From: Prado023 sp963700475
Lineage (GTDB): Bacteria; Actinomycetota; Actinomycetes; S36-B12; CAIYMF01
Direction of reading: 5' to 3'
DNA: 64,000 nt
Assembly (NCBI GenBank): GCA_963700475.1
Contig: CAVOXR010000014.1
Span: 1-64,000, forward strand
Part shown: positions 43,626-53,847 of the stretch, piece by piece
How positions within the stretch are numbered: position 1 is the first letter of the stretch
Layout of the letters: every line of letters begins with the position of its first letter
Notes under the pieces: generated by a model
Seen by the model: the letters and a program-made list of their open reading frames with translations, nothing else
Told to the model about the DNA's origin: nothing
The model's database searches: none
Translations under genes and position numbers: made by a program

Positions 43626-46451
43626 TCAGGACAGCGTGATCCGATAGGCCCCGGTCGCGCAGCCGATGACGCGCCACCCGCCGGAGGGGTCCTGGGCCGC
43701 GCTGCCAGCCGGCACCTCCACCGAGCGCAGGCCGGTCACCCCGACCTGGTCGACCACCGCCGGCTGCGTCGATCCGGGGACCCAGATGTCCAGGGCGCAG
43801 GAGTCCGGCGTGCCGTCGACCGGCCCAGCTCCCGCGGTGTCACCGTCGACCTGGATCCGCCGGGCGTCGGACTCGATCGCCAGGATCCGCCCCGGCGCCG
43901 TGCGCGGGTAGGCGCGCTTCAGGGGCTCGATCTGCGCGTCACGGGTGGGCAGGGGCGTCCCCTCGGGGCAGGACACCCGGCGGATGTCGCCCGCCTCGTC
44001 GGAGGGGTAGACATGCGGGTCACCGCAGCCCTGCTTCCACACCCAGACGGCGGAACCCACCCGGAGTTCGTCCTCGGCGGCGCCGAAGCGGACGTTGAGC
44101 TCCCGGTTCTCCGTGGACTCCCCGAAGGTGCCCCATTCGCCGGACCACAGGGGGGTCCCCCAGTCCGAGGCGGCCCGGGCGGCCAGCGCGTAGCCCCGTT
44201 CGATGCTCACGGTGGTCAGCCCCAGGGACTGGTCCATCGTGATCGACTCGTTGTACAGGTGGGGGGCGAAGACGACCTGCGAGTCGGTGGTGAAGCCGTG
44301 CGGCGGGAGCGGGTCGACCCCGAATCCGGACCACCAGATGCTCGGCTCGAGGAACACCGGATGGGCGTACCCGCCCGGCGCCTTCTTCTCCCCCTCGCGG
44401 ATGGCCTGGATCGCACGGGCGTGGTAGCGGCCGAGCAGCATCCCGCTGGTCAGCGGCGCCTGCTCGGCGAAGGCCGGCTCGTTGAGCAGGTCGTAGCCGA
44501 CGACCGTCGGATCCCCGCCGAACTCACTGGCCAACCGGCCCCAGACCGCGATCAGCCGCTCCTGGACCGACTCGCGGTCGGCGTAGAACGAGGTGAACGC
44601 ACGCAGCACGTTCGGGGCCAGGTCGCGGCCGGTGAACTGGCAGGGCGGGGCATCGTCGTAGTACGACGCCCAGTCCGGCGCCCCGTCCCAGCCGGTCATC
44701 GGGGAGGTCGCGCCCCTGCAGACGGTGCCCTCAGGTGCGACCACACCCTTGCCCCAGGCGTCCTGGTGCATGTCCAGGACGACGTGGATCCCGTGCAGCC
44801 TCGCCCAGGCCACGGCCTGCTTGATCCGATCGACGTAGGCGGCGTCGACCCTCCCGGGCGCAGGCTCCAGCGACGACCAGGAGAGCACCAGGCGCACGGC
44901 GTTGAAGCCCATCGCCGCGATATCGGCGAAGTCCTGCTCCGCCAGGGGCTCGACTGTCGGCACGTCGGGGTTGGCCGCGTAGTAGTCCCCCAGCTGGTTG
45001 ACGTTGATGCCGCGCAGGATCACCTGGGCGCCGCGCTGGTCGGACAGGACCACCGATCCATCGGTGTCGCGCCGGACGGTGAGCGGTCCGGGCGGGGCCG
45101 GCTCGTCGCGCACGGGCACCAGCTGCGCGGGCAGGTCGACCGGGGCTGGGTCGGGGCCGGCCAGCGGCGGCACGCCGGTGTAGGCGTCCGTCTGGCGCAC
45201 GACGATGAACACGGACCCGGCGACGATCGCGAGGGCGGCAAGCCCGGCGACCAGCGACCACTGCGGCCGGGGCGCCCGGGCGACCAACCAGAGCCCCAGC
45301 GCAGCGAAGGGAGCGAGAAGAAGGCCGAAGGAGAGCCCTTCGGCCAGGCGCAGGTAGGTCGCCGGGAGGATCCACAGGTCCTCCGAGCCTGCGACGTCGG
45401 TGCCGAAGAGCAGCTGGACCACGGACTCGGTCAGCGCGATGCACAGCCCGGCGACCAGCGACCCCAGGGCCCCGGCCAGCAGCCGCGAGGACGTCGGCCG
45501 CGGGACGTCGATCCGGCGCAGTGTGTGTCGCGCGCTCGACCCGAGGTAGAGCGCAACCAGCAGGATCGCGGCGATCTCCCCCGCTCGCCCCGAGGCCGCC
45601 GTCGGCGCCAGCAGCCGCCAGCCGGAGGTGTGCGCGTAGCCGACCGGCGATCCGGTCCACCAGTAGCCCGCGAGCCACCCACCGACCCACGCAAGGCCGA
45701 GGGCGATCAGGGCGGCCGGGATCATCGCGCGCGACGGGGCCTCGACCCGCGTGGCGACACCTGCCCGGCGGGCCGGCCCCGGGCTCCACAGCACCGCCGC
45801 CACCAGTGCCGGGACCCAGCCGTAGAAACCGGCCTTGATCCCGGTGAATCCTGTTGCCCACACCAGGTAGGCGGCCGACGGACCCGGCGGGAGCCCAGCC
45901 TCGGACCCCCCGATCAGGGCGGGCGCCATGAGCACCGCGGAGTAGAGGAGCTTGGCCACCATCATCGCGAGGATGACCAGCAGCCAGATGCGACTGAACA
46001 CCCAGCGCCGCGGGGCTGCAGGGGTCGCGGCGGCGAGCAATCGCCGGCTCCACCACCACACCAGCACGACGATCAGGGGGGCGAGGACGACGTACTGCAG
46101 CCACGTCCAGGGCTGGCGAGCCATCTGCGCGCCGGTCCAGGCCACCGGGGCAGCCAGGCCTGAGGGGTCGAGGATCGCGGCCGCCACGATCACCGCGAGT
46201 GTCGTCGCCGCCGCGCCCCACGACGACCGGACATGCCGACGCCGGTAGCCCCCACCGGTCGAGGGCGACGCACCGGGCACGGCCGGCCCGGCGACCGCCG
46301 ATCCTCCGATCGCTGCCGGCTGGGCGACTGAGCCCGAGCCGACGGGGGCCACGTCCGGCCGCGCTGGAGGCGGCGTCCCGTCGAGGAATGCGATGACGTC
46401 CGGGTCGAGGCCGTCGTAGGGGTCCAGGGACCCTCCGGAGGAATCGGGCAT
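43626..46451 (-). CDS. Membrane-anchored glycoside hydrolase family 5 protein (endoglycoceramidase-like)
   Basis: 941 residues from ATG 46451. The first ~75 residues are low-complexity cytoplasmic; about nine hydrophobic segments lie between ~85 and ~425; the rest is predicted outside. The GH5 domain starts at VILRGINVNQLGDYY (~465) with FNAVRLVLSWSSLEP, GIHVVLDMHQDAWGKG, catalytic acid Glu658 (DLLNEPAF) and nucleophile Glu772 (WSGEWGTFGE), and ends in a beta domain. The motifs resemble endoglycoceramidases of Rhodococcus-type actinobacteria, but fusion to a polytopic membrane domain is unusual. A CATGAT box lies six bases before the ATG. Substrate may be a glycolipid or the cell's own lipid-linked glycan. 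Confidence 0.82.
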   Translation of the reverse strand: MPDSSGGSLDPYDGLDPDVIAFLDGTPPPARPDVAPVGSGSVAQPAAIGGSAVAGPAVPGASPSTGGGYRRRHVRSSWGAAATTLAVIVAAAILDPSGLAAPVAWTGAQMARQPWTWLQYVVLAPLIVVLVWWWSRRLLAAATPAAPRRWVFSRIWLLVILAMMVAKLLYSAVLMAPALIGGSEAGLPPGPSAAYLVWATGFTGIKAGFYGWVPALVAAVLWSPGPARRAGVATRVEAPSRAMIPAALIALGLAWVGGWLAGYWWTGSPVGYAHTSGWRLLAPTAASGRAGEIAAILLVALYLGSSARHTLRRIDVPRPTSSRLLAGALGSLVAGLCIALTESVVQLLFGTDVAGSEDLWILPATYLRLAEGLSFGLLLAPFAALGLWLVARAPRPQWSLVAGLAALAIVAGSVFIVVRQTDAYTGVPPLAGPDPAPVDLPAQLVPVRDEPAPPGPLTVRRDTDGSVVLSDQRGAQVILRGINVNQLGDYYAANPDVPTVEPLAEQDFADIAAMGFNAVRLVLSWSSLEPAPGRVDAAYVDRIKQAVAWARLHGIHVVLDMHQDAWGKGVVAPEGTVCRGATSPMTGWDGAPDWASYYDDAPPCQFTGRDLAPNVLRAFTSFYADRESVQERLIAVWGRLASEFGGDPTVVGYDLLNEPAFAEQAPLTSGMLLGRYHARAIQAIREGEKKAPGGYAHPVFLEPSIWWSGFGVDPLPPHGFTTDSQVVFAPHLYNESITMDQSLGLTTVSIERGYALAARAASDWGTPLWSGEWGTFGESTENRELNVRFGAAEDELRVGSAVWVWKQGCGDPHVYPSDEAGDIRRVSCPEGTPLPTRDAQIEPLKRAYPRTAPGRILAIESDARRIQVDGDTAGAGPVDGTPDSCALDIWVPGSTQPAVVDQVGVTGLRSVEVPAGSAAQDPSGGWRVIGCATGAYRITLS

Positions 46452-46611
46452 GACAGGATCATGGCCCACGACCCACATCGGTTACCCGCGGGTCGCAGGT
46501 CCGCGCAGATGGTCGCCACGACCTGGTCCTGTACTCGTGCCTGCCCGGGGAGCCGGCCTTCACCCCGCAGTGACCTCGTCACTGACCTTCCGGATGCGCC
46601 GGCCGCACCAC

Positions 46612-46617
46612 TACTCT
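46612..46617 (+). promoter_or_regulatory. -10 box TACTCT, leaderless start predicted
   Basis: TACTCT then GTGCGAC (seven bases) then GTG 46625; no ribosome site. Confidence 0.45.
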
Positions 46618-46624
46618 GTGCGAC

Positions 46625-47065
46625 GTGGTCCTCTACGCGGCGTACGGGTCGAACCTCGACCCCCGGCAGATGCTCGAGCGGGCACCCCACTCCCCGGCGT
46701 ACGGCCCGGGCTGGTTGGTCGACTGGAGATTGACCTTCGGCGGTGAGGATCTCGGGTGGGACGGTGCCCTGGCCACCGTCGTCGAGGACCCCGGCCACAG
46801 CGTGTTCGTCATGCTCTACGACATCGCCCCCGAGGACGAGCCCCTGCTCGACCACTGGGAGGGCTCCGAGCTGGGGATCCACCGCAAGCTGCACGTGCGT
46901 GTGCAGACCCTCGATGGCGACGAGATGGCCTGGCTCTACGTGGTGGACGCGTACGAGGGCGGCCTGCCCTCGGCGCGCTACCTGGGGATCATGGCCGAGG
47001 CCGCCCGGGCGGCAGGGGCACCCGACGACTACGTCGTGGACCTCATGAAGCGTCCGTGTCAGTAG
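46625..47065 (+). CDS. Gamma-glutamylcyclotransferase-like (AIG2/GGCT) protein
   Basis: 146 residues from GTG 46625. The fold signature YAAYGSNLDPRQM (YGSN substrate loop) is at residue ~5, and the catalytic Glu is probably in HWEGSELGIHRK near residue 80; VDAYEGGLPSARYLGIM follows the usual Y-x-P region. Such enzymes release 5-oxoproline from gamma-glutamyl amines. A GGCT-like protein lies beside lpdA-amidase genes in mycobacteria too. Its 3' end overlaps the convergent membrane gene by 23 bases. Confidence 0.82.
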   Translation: MVLYAAYGSNLDPRQMLERAPHSPAYGPGWLVDWRLTFGGEDLGWDGALATVVEDPGHSVFVMLYDIAPEDEPLLDHWEGSELGIHRKLHVRVQTLDGDEMAWLYVVDAYEGGLPSARYLGIMAEAARAAGAPDDYVVDLMKRPCQ

Positions 47066-47795
47066 CAGTCTGGGCGGGATCCTCCGTCAGGCCCGCTGCC
47101 GCCGCGGCCAACCGGCGCTCCAAGGCCGCGACCCGGGAGCTGAGCTCGGCCACCTCCGCAGATGTAGCCGCCGCCAGGCGAGCGACGTCTGGCCGGCGCC
47201 GACACGCCCGACCGGGCTCGTTCTCGCCCACCGGTCGCCGCCCGCGGACGAACTTCAGGTACCCGAGCGCCAGCGACACAGCCAGCGCCGCGACGAGGAC
47301 GAGGAACCGGGTCACGGAGTTCCCGGATGCCAGCCCCCAGCCGACGCCGTAGAGCATGGTGAAGAGCCCCCCGAGCAGGATCCCGTTGCTGAGCACGGAA
47401 CCCGAGTCGCCGAGCGCCAGAGCGAGGGCCATGAGCATCGTCGCCAGGACGATCAGGATCACGCTGGTGCTCATCCGCCACTGGCTGGACCTCTCCTCCG
47501 CGGCCCGCTGCAGTGAGGTGATCTGCACGTCGATGGCCTTCGTCCGAGCCTGCTCGGCGGCGGTCAACTGGTTCCAGGTACGGCACTCGCCCGGCGTCGG
47601 CGAGCTGCAGCCATCGATCGCCGCACGCTCGTCGTACAGCGCCTGGACCTGGTCCTGCGTCTCCTCGCCCGGGTTCGGGTGGAACGTGTACACCCCGACT
47701 CCGACCACGGCCGTGATCATCAGCCCGAGGAACACCGCGAAGATCGCCTGGAGGACCCCGCGGCCGATGTTGGGCGCCTGCGTCGTGTCATTCAT
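47043..47795 (-). CDS. Membrane protein of unknown function with coiled coil
   Basis: 250 residues from ATG 47795 (GGGAGG five bases upstream; a GTG two codons earlier overlaps that site). One hydrophobic segment at ~15-38, an extracytoplasmic helical loop with two cysteines (DGCSSPTPGECRTW) that may pair, then three hydrophobic segments between ~110 and ~190, and a C-terminal coiled coil (SAEVAELSSRVAALERRLAAAA). A TAGCCT -10 lies about 20 bases upstream of the start. I do not recognise the family. Confidence 0.72.
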   Translation of the reverse strand: MNDTTQAPNIGRGVLQAIFAVFLGLMITAVVGVGVYTFHPNPGEETQDQVQALYDERAAIDGCSSPTPGECRTWNQLTAAEQARTKAIDVQITSLQRAAEERSSQWRMSTSVILIVLATMLMALALALGDSGSVLSNGILLGGLFTMLYGVGWGLASGNSVTRFLVLVAALAVSLALGYLKFVRGRRPVGENEPGRACRRRPDVARLAAATSAEVAELSSRVAALERRLAAAAAGLTEDPAQTATDTDAS

Positions 47796-47882
47796 GGGCA
47801 CCTCCCGCGCGCAGGCTATCCCCGGGCAGGGCCATCAGGTGGCGGAATGCCCGGGCTCGCCCAACGCGTCGCCCTCGGTCGG

Positions 47883-49578
47883 TTACGAGGTCAGCCGCGC
47901 CCGCACGTCGTCAGCGACGGCACCCATCCGGTCAGAGGCCACTGACCGGGCGGAGGCGACACCCTCACCGCCCACCGGCGCCCGGACCTCGAGGTACGCC
48001 TTGATCTTCGGCTCGGTCCCGCTCGGCCGGATGATCACCCGCGCCCCGTCCACGCCCCGCGCGCCGCCCAGCATGTACTTCAGCCCATCGGTCGGCGGCA
48101 GGTCGCTCGAGCCGGCCTCCAGGTCGATCGCCTCGGTGACGTCCAGGCCGCCGAACCCCGTGGGCGGCTGCGCGCGCAGGGAGGCCATCAGCGCGGGGAT
48201 CGCCGACAGGTCGGTGAACCGCAACGAGACCTGGCTGGTCGCGTGCACGCCGTGCACGGTGGCGAGGTCGTCGAGGACATCCTGCACACCGCGGCCCTCG
48301 GCCTTCAGCGCCGCTGCCATCTCGGTGACCAGCAGCCCGGCCGAGATCCCGTCCTTGTCGCGGACACCCGTCGGGTCGACGCAGTAGCCCAGGGCCTCCT
48401 CGTAGCCGAACGCCAGGTCGTCGGCGGCCCGCGAGATCCACTTGAACCCGGTGAGGGTCTCGCGGAAGCCCGAGGCCGGCGTCGCGGGCGATCGCCCCGA
48501 GCAGCTGCGAGCTGACGATCGAGTTCGCGTACGTCCCGGTCACAGGCGTCCCCGCGCGCACCCCGCGCTGCAGGATCCACCACCCGAGCAGGGCACCCAC
48601 CTCGTCGCCGGTGAGCATCCGGAACCCACCGTCGGCCAGGGGGATCCCGACCGCGCAGCGATCCGCGTCGGGGTCATTGGCCAGGACCAGGTCGACGTGC
48701 GCGCCGCCGGCGAGGTCCATGGCCAGGTCCATCGCCCCGGGCTCCTCCGGGTTCGGGAACGAGACGGTCGGGAAGTCCGGGTCGGGCTCGTCCTGGGCGA
48801 CGACCGCCAACGGAGCGGGGAACCCGGCGCCGGTGAGTGCCGCCCTCATCAGCGGGCTGCCGACCCCATGCATGGCCGTGTACGCCACAGAGATCTCGCG
48901 CGCACCGCCCGGCAGGGCAAGGCCGCACACGCGGGCGAGGTAGCTGTCCACGACCCCCTCGTCGAGGACGCCGTACTCATCGCTGCGCGGGATGGTGGCC
49001 AGGGCGCCGACAGCCTCGATGCACGCGGCGATCCCGGCGTCGGCCGGGGGCACGATCTGCGAGCCGTCGCCGAGGTAGACCTTGTAGCCGTTGTCCTGCG
49101 GCGGGTTGTGCGAGGCCGTGACCACGACCCCTGCGGACGCGCCGTAGGTGAGGATCGCGCCCGCGAGGACCGGCGTGGGCAGCGGGCGCGGGCAGACCAG
49201 GGCGCGGAAGCCGGCGCCGGCGAAGATCTCGGCCGTGTCGCGCGCGAAGACATCGGAGTTGTACCGGGCGTCGAAGCCGATCACGACCGGGGTGCCGGCC
49301 TGCCCCTGGTCGAGCAGGTACTGGGCAAGTCCGGCCGCAGCCCGGGAGACCACGACCCGGTTCATCCGGTTGGGCCCCGGACCGAGCTTGCCGCGCAGGC
49401 CGGCTGTGCCGAACTGCAGGGTGGCCGCGAAGGCATCGGCGATCTCGTCGGCCACGTCAGCGTCGCCGGCCTCGGCGGCGTCCAGGGCTGCCTGGAGGTC
49501 CGATGCCGTGGCGGGGTCCGGGTCCTCGGCGATCCAGGCCCGGACGGTCTCCGCCAGGTCCGGTGACAGCGCGCTCAC
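47883..49578 (-). CDS. pmmB: Phosphoglucomutase/phosphomannomutase; frame broken near 48,480
   Basis: GTG 49578 overlaps the deoD stop (GTGA). Domains: LQFGTAGLRGKLGPGPNRMN near residue 55, phosphoserine loop GVVVTASHNPPQDNGYKVY near 145, metal loop LVLANDPDADRCAVGIP near 295, and then, after ARDAGLG, the good sequence moves to the next frame with FRETLTGFKWISRAADDLAFGYEEALG (sugar-binding) and the phosphate-binding RVIIRPSGTEPKIKAYLEVRAPVG. Removing one C in CTCGGGCTTCC gives AGLGFRETLTGF, the expected sequence. Length is one base over a multiple of three. It interconverts hexose-1- and -6-phosphates for glycogen and wall polymers. deoD-pmmB pairing is known in mycobacteria. Confidence 0.87.
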
Positions 49579-50396
49579 AGCTGTCCCACCACGGTCGCCA
49601 GCAGGCCGCCCATGCGCTCGGCGGCCATCTTGCCGGCCTCGAGGACCTCCTCGTGGTTCAGAGCCTCGCCGGTCATGCCGGCGGCGAGGTTGGTCACCAG
49701 GGACAGGCCAAGGATCTCCATGCCGGCCTCGCGGGCAGCGATCGCCTCCAGGGTCGTGGACATCCCGACCAGGTCGGCGCCGAGGATGCCGGCCATCCGC
49801 ACCTCGGCGGGCGTCTCGTACTGCGGCCCACGGAACTGCAGGTACACGCCCTCGGCCAGGGTCGGGTCGATCTCCTTGCAGAGCGCCCGCAGCCGGGCCG
49901 AGTAGAGGTCGGTCAGGTCGATGAACGTTGCCCCGCGCAGGGGCGAGGCGCCGGTCATGTTGATGTGGTCGCTGATCAGGACCGGTGTCCCCGGGACCCA
50001 CTCCGGGTTCAACCCGCCGCACCCGTTGGTGAGCACGATCGTGCGGCAGCCGGCCGCAGCGGAGGTGCGCACGCCGTGCACCACGGCCTCCACACCCCTG
50101 CCCTCGTAGAAGTGCGTGCGCCCGAGGAATACCAGCGCCCTGCCCCCCGACGGCGTGGCGACGCTGCGGATCTTCCCCGCATGCCCGGCGACGGCCGGCG
50201 GGGCGAACCCGTGCAGGTCGGTGGAGGGGAACTCCGCCAGGGTCTCGCCGAGCAGGTCGACGGCCGGCAGCCATCCGGAGCCGAGTACCAGGGCCAGGTC
50301 GTGGCTCGGCGATCCGGTGAGCTCCGCGAGCTCGGCCGCGGCCTGGGCGGCAGCGGCGGTGGGGTCGTCGAGGGGCATCGGCGCATGTGTCGTCAT
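49575..50396 (-). CDS. deoD: Purine nucleoside phosphorylase
   Basis: 273 residues of the trimeric PNP type. LALVLGSGWLPAVDLL near residue 38 (phosphate loop), VVFLGRTHFYEGRGVEAVVHGVRT near 90 (His), VLTNGCGGLNPEW near 120, YLQFRGPQYETPAEVRM near 195 with the purine-binding Glu, and VTNLAAGMTGEALNHEEV near 240 with the base-contacting Asn. It cleaves (deoxy)guanosine and inosine with phosphate. The ATG follows a TAGCGT -10 by seven bases, suggesting a leaderless message shared with pmmB. Confidence 0.94.
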   Translation of the reverse strand: MTTHAPMPLDDPTAAAAQAAAELAELTGSPSHDLALVLGSGWLPAVDLLGETLAEFPSTDLHGFAPPAVAGHAGKIRSVATPSGGRALVFLGRTHFYEGRGVEAVVHGVRTSAAAGCRTIVLTNGCGGLNPEWVPGTPVLISDHINMTGASPLRGATFIDLTDLYSARLRALCKEIDPTLAEGVYLQFRGPQYETPAEVRMAGILGADLVGMSTTLEAIAAREAGMEILGLSLVTNLAAGMTGEALNHEEVLEAGKMAAERMGGLLATVVGQL

Positions 50397-50403
50397 GGCG
50401 GTG

Positions 50404-50409
50404 ACGCTA
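50404..50409 (-). promoter_or_regulatory. -10 box TAGCGT of deoD-pmmB
   Basis: Minus-strand TAGCGT, then CACCGCC (seven bases), then the deoD ATG at 50396. Confidence 0.45.
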
Positions 50410-50482
50410 TCCCCCGCAAGCCCACCGGGGCAGCCCGAGCAGCGACTGCGTCACTTCGTGGGCCCTGGCAATCTCCCGCGCG

Positions 50483-53400
50483 ATGGCCGTGTGGGGGGTG
50501 CCGGTCGCACACGAGGACGACGCCGAGCGAGCGGTCCGCGCCGGCCTTGAGCTGGTGGCGACCGTGACGAACCTCGGGCAGGACGTGGGGGCGCCGGGGC
50601 TCGCCCTGCGCGTCGGGATCGTGACCGGCGAGGTGGCTGTCACCGTCGGCGCCACAGCGGAGGGCATGGTCGCCGGCGACGTCGTCAACACTGCGGCGCG
50701 CGTGCAGAGCGCGGCCGAACCGGGCCAGGTCTGGGTCGATGACACCACCCGCTCGCTGTCCGCGGCTTCCATCGCGTACACCGACAGCCGGGATGCATGC
50801 CCTGAAGGGGAAGTCCGAGCCGATGCGGCTGCACGCCGCCCGGGCAGTCCTGTCAACGGTGGGCGGAGTGCAGCGGATCGACGGCCTCGAGGCCCCGCAC
50901 ACGGGCAGGGACCGGGAGATGCGCCTGCTCAAGGAGCTGTTCCACGCCACCGTGGAGACCCGCCGGCCGAGGTTGGTGGTCGTCGACGGCGAGGCAGGCA
51001 TCGGCAAGTCCCGGCTGATGTGGGAGTTCGACAAGTACGTCGACGGCCTCTCGGAGGTGACGGCCTGGCATCGAGGGCGGTGCCTGTCCTACGGCGACGG
51101 GGTCGCGTTCTGGGCCTTGGCTGAAGCCGCGCGCACCAGGTTGGGCCTGACCGAGGCGGACGCCGGTGACGTGGTGACCACCAGCCTCGATGAGGCCCTC
51201 GCGCTCTACGTCCCCGACGCCGACGAGCGGGCGTGGGTGCGACCCCGGCTCGCCGCACTGGTCGGCGCCGAGTCGACCTCCGCCTTCGATCGCGAGGAGC
51301 TGTTCGCGGCCTGGACCACCTTCTTCGAGCGCGTCAGCCAGCGCTCCCCCGGCGGGCTCGCGTTGGTGGTCGAGGACGCTCAGCATGCTGACGACGGCCT
51401 GTTGGACTTCCTAGACCAGATGATGGCGACCGCGCAGGCCGGCATCTTCGTCGTTGCGCTGGCGCGTCCCGAGCTCATGGCCCGCCGCCACGACCTGGGA
51501 GGTCGGCGCAAGACGGTGATCCGCCTGGACCCGTTGGGCGACGCGGAGATGGCCACTCTCGTCGACGGTCTGGTCATCGGCCTGCCCGACGAGGCCCGCG
51601 ACTCCCTGGTCCGCCGCGCGGAGGGTGTCCCGCTCTTCGCCGTCGAGACTGTCAGGGCCCTCATCGACCGTGACCTGGTCATTGCGCAGGACGGCCGGTA
51701 CGTGCCGGCCCCTGGGGCCACCCTGGATGTCGAGACCATGGGAGCGCCGGCCTCCCTGCAGGCGCTGGTCGCTGCGCGACTGGACTCACTGTCCGCCGAG
51801 GAGCGGCGTGTCGCGGCCGACGCCAGCGTGTTGGGGGCGAGCTTCACCCGGGCCGGGCTGACCGCCCTGCACCAGGGGGACGACCTCGACGCGATCCTGG
51901 CGGCCCTCCAGCGCAAGGAGATCTTCGGCGTCCAGACCGACCGCTTCTCCGGAGAGCACGGCCAGCTCCGGTTCGTCCAGACCGTCGTCCGGCAGGTGGC
52001 CTACTCCACCCTGTCGAGACGGGACCGAAGGGCCAGGCACCTGGCCGCGGCGGCCTTCCTCGCCGACCAGGTCGACGACAAGGACGACCTGGCCGTCGTC
52101 GTGGCCCAGCACCTGCTCGACGCGGTCGATGCCTCCTCGCCCGACGACACCGATGTTCCCACCGTGACGCGCCGCGCTGTGGCCCTCCTGGAGCGGGCCG
52201 GGGCGCGGGCCGCGGCGCTGGGTGCGCCGGCCGAGGCGCTGCGCCTCCTGGAGTCCGCACTCACGCGATGCGATGACGCCAGTGACCGGGCGCGGATCTC
52301 GCTGAGCGCCGCGCATTACGCCCAGGAGGCCGGAGACGTCGACGCGACCACGCGGCATGCCGAGGTGGCCCTGCACCTGTTCGACGAGTTGGGCATGCCC
52401 ATCGACGCCGGTGTCGCGGCGGCGTGCCTGTCCCAGGGGTTGCTGCTGCGCCAGGGCGCGGGGATGGCCCGGGATCTCGCCCACACCCGCTGGGTATCCC
52501 TCCGGGACATCGAGGGTGCTGATCGCGCGTTGCTGCCGCTCGCGACCGCCCTCGCCGAAGCACACAAGACCCTGGGGGACATGCCAGCCATGGCCGCCTA
52601 CGACGACCGCCGCCTGCAGCTCGCCGAAGGGCTGGGCGACCGGGATGCCCTGGCCCATGCGCAGCTGGGACTGGCGATCCGACTGGCAGCCATCGGCGCA
52701 CCGGAGACCGGGATGGCCCTGTTGGTGAGCGCGGCCGACATCGCCCGCGCCAGTGACAACCCAGGGCGCCTATCGCATGCCCTGAGCAACATGGCCTCCT
52801 TCCAGATGAGCCACGACCTGAAGGCGGCCCTCGAGTCGAGCGCCCAAGCGGTCGAGGCAGCCCGTCGATCGGGGTCGTCCCTCTGGCTCGACTTCGCCCG
52901 CGCCAACCGGCTGCTGGCCCTGTGGCGGGCAGGACGCCTCACGGACGCACGCGAGCTGGTCGTGGAACTGGCTGACAGCATGCGGGATTTCGGCATCGCC
53001 TCCATCGCGGCCGCCGTTGCACTGTGGATCGGCGATGCGACCGGTGCGCAGTTGGACATCTCGGTCGATCCCGCATTCGAGGAGACCGACGACGAGCAGG
53101 CACTGGCCTGGTGGGACTACCAGCGGATGGAGCTCACAGCCCGTGATGGGCGGCTCGACCGCGCGGTGTCCCTGGCCGAGCGCTCCATGGCCGAGATCCT
53201 CACCAACGGCATCGACGACGACCTGGCTCACCTCTGGCCGGGGATGGTGACCACCGCGTTGTCCGCGGGCGACCTGGATGCGGCCCAGCGACTCCTCCAG
53301 CCCGTCGCGACCGCTTCCCCCGTGCTCCGCTCTCCCATCCTGGCTGCGCACCTGGCCAACCTCCGCGGGCTGGTGGCAGCAGCCCGGGGCGACGATCCCG

Positions 53401-53690
53401 CCGCGATCGAAGCCGACCTGCGAGCTGGAGTCGCCGGGCTCGACGACTTCGGGGCCGTCGGGCTCGCTGCACGGGCGAAGGAGGACCTGGCGCGATGGCT
53501 GGCTGCCCAGGGCCGGGGCGACGAGGCAGCTGACCTCCGCGAGCAGGCACGCTCGACGTATCAGGAGATCGGCGCCCTGGGATGGCTCACGCAACTGGAC
53601 ACACAGCTGCCCAACCGGGTTGGGGCGGGGACCGGCGCTGCCTGGAGCGCGGCCGCCGGCACGGAAGGGCTCGCCCTGAGGCAGGGGTGA
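50483..53690 (+). CDS. Truncated cyclase domain fused to AAA/TPR regulatory ATPase; frame broken near 50,800
   Basis: The first in-frame start is ATG 50483, placing the protein in the middle of a class III cyclase domain: MAVWGVPVAHEDDAERAVRAG is normally preceded by ~100 residues with the two metal Asp, but a TGA at 50402 and the deoD promoter lie there instead. GLRVGIVTGEV-type and NTAARVQ segments remain, so the domain is catalytically dead. After IAYTD the sequence moves to the next frame: GMHALKGKSEPMRLH, then a STAND/AAA ATPase (Walker A DGEAGIGKSRLMWEF, Walker B LALVVEDAQHADDG) and ~550 residues of TPR-like helices to 53690. Removing one base in GACAGCCGGGATG gives DAGMHALKGK. Length is one over a multiple of three. 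Probably derived from a cyclase-type transcriptional or signalling ATPase. Confidence 0.72.
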
Positions 53691-53786
53691 TGGCCGCGCG
53701 CGGGACGCGGCAGGACGCCCCTGGAAGCGGCCTCCCATCGGTCGGCGTGGAATCGGCTCAGCGCGTGTTGCGCCGCCAGCCCTGAC

Positions 53787-53792
53787 TAGTCT
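53787..53792 (+). promoter_or_regulatory. -10 box TAGTCT of the cNMP-binding gene
   Basis: TAGTCT would start transcription near 53,799, giving a ~49-base leader with GGAGG ahead of the ATG at 53848. Confidence 0.35.
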
Positions 53793-53847
53793 GGGTGCGA
53801 CCCCGGGAGTGAACCCGCGGCCACCCGACCGACACCGGAGGCACCTC

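Noticed and set aside
43128..46163. A 1,011-codon plus-strand open frame
   Set aside because: Antisense to lpdA and the GH5 gene; low-complexity Gly/Arg/Pro composition.
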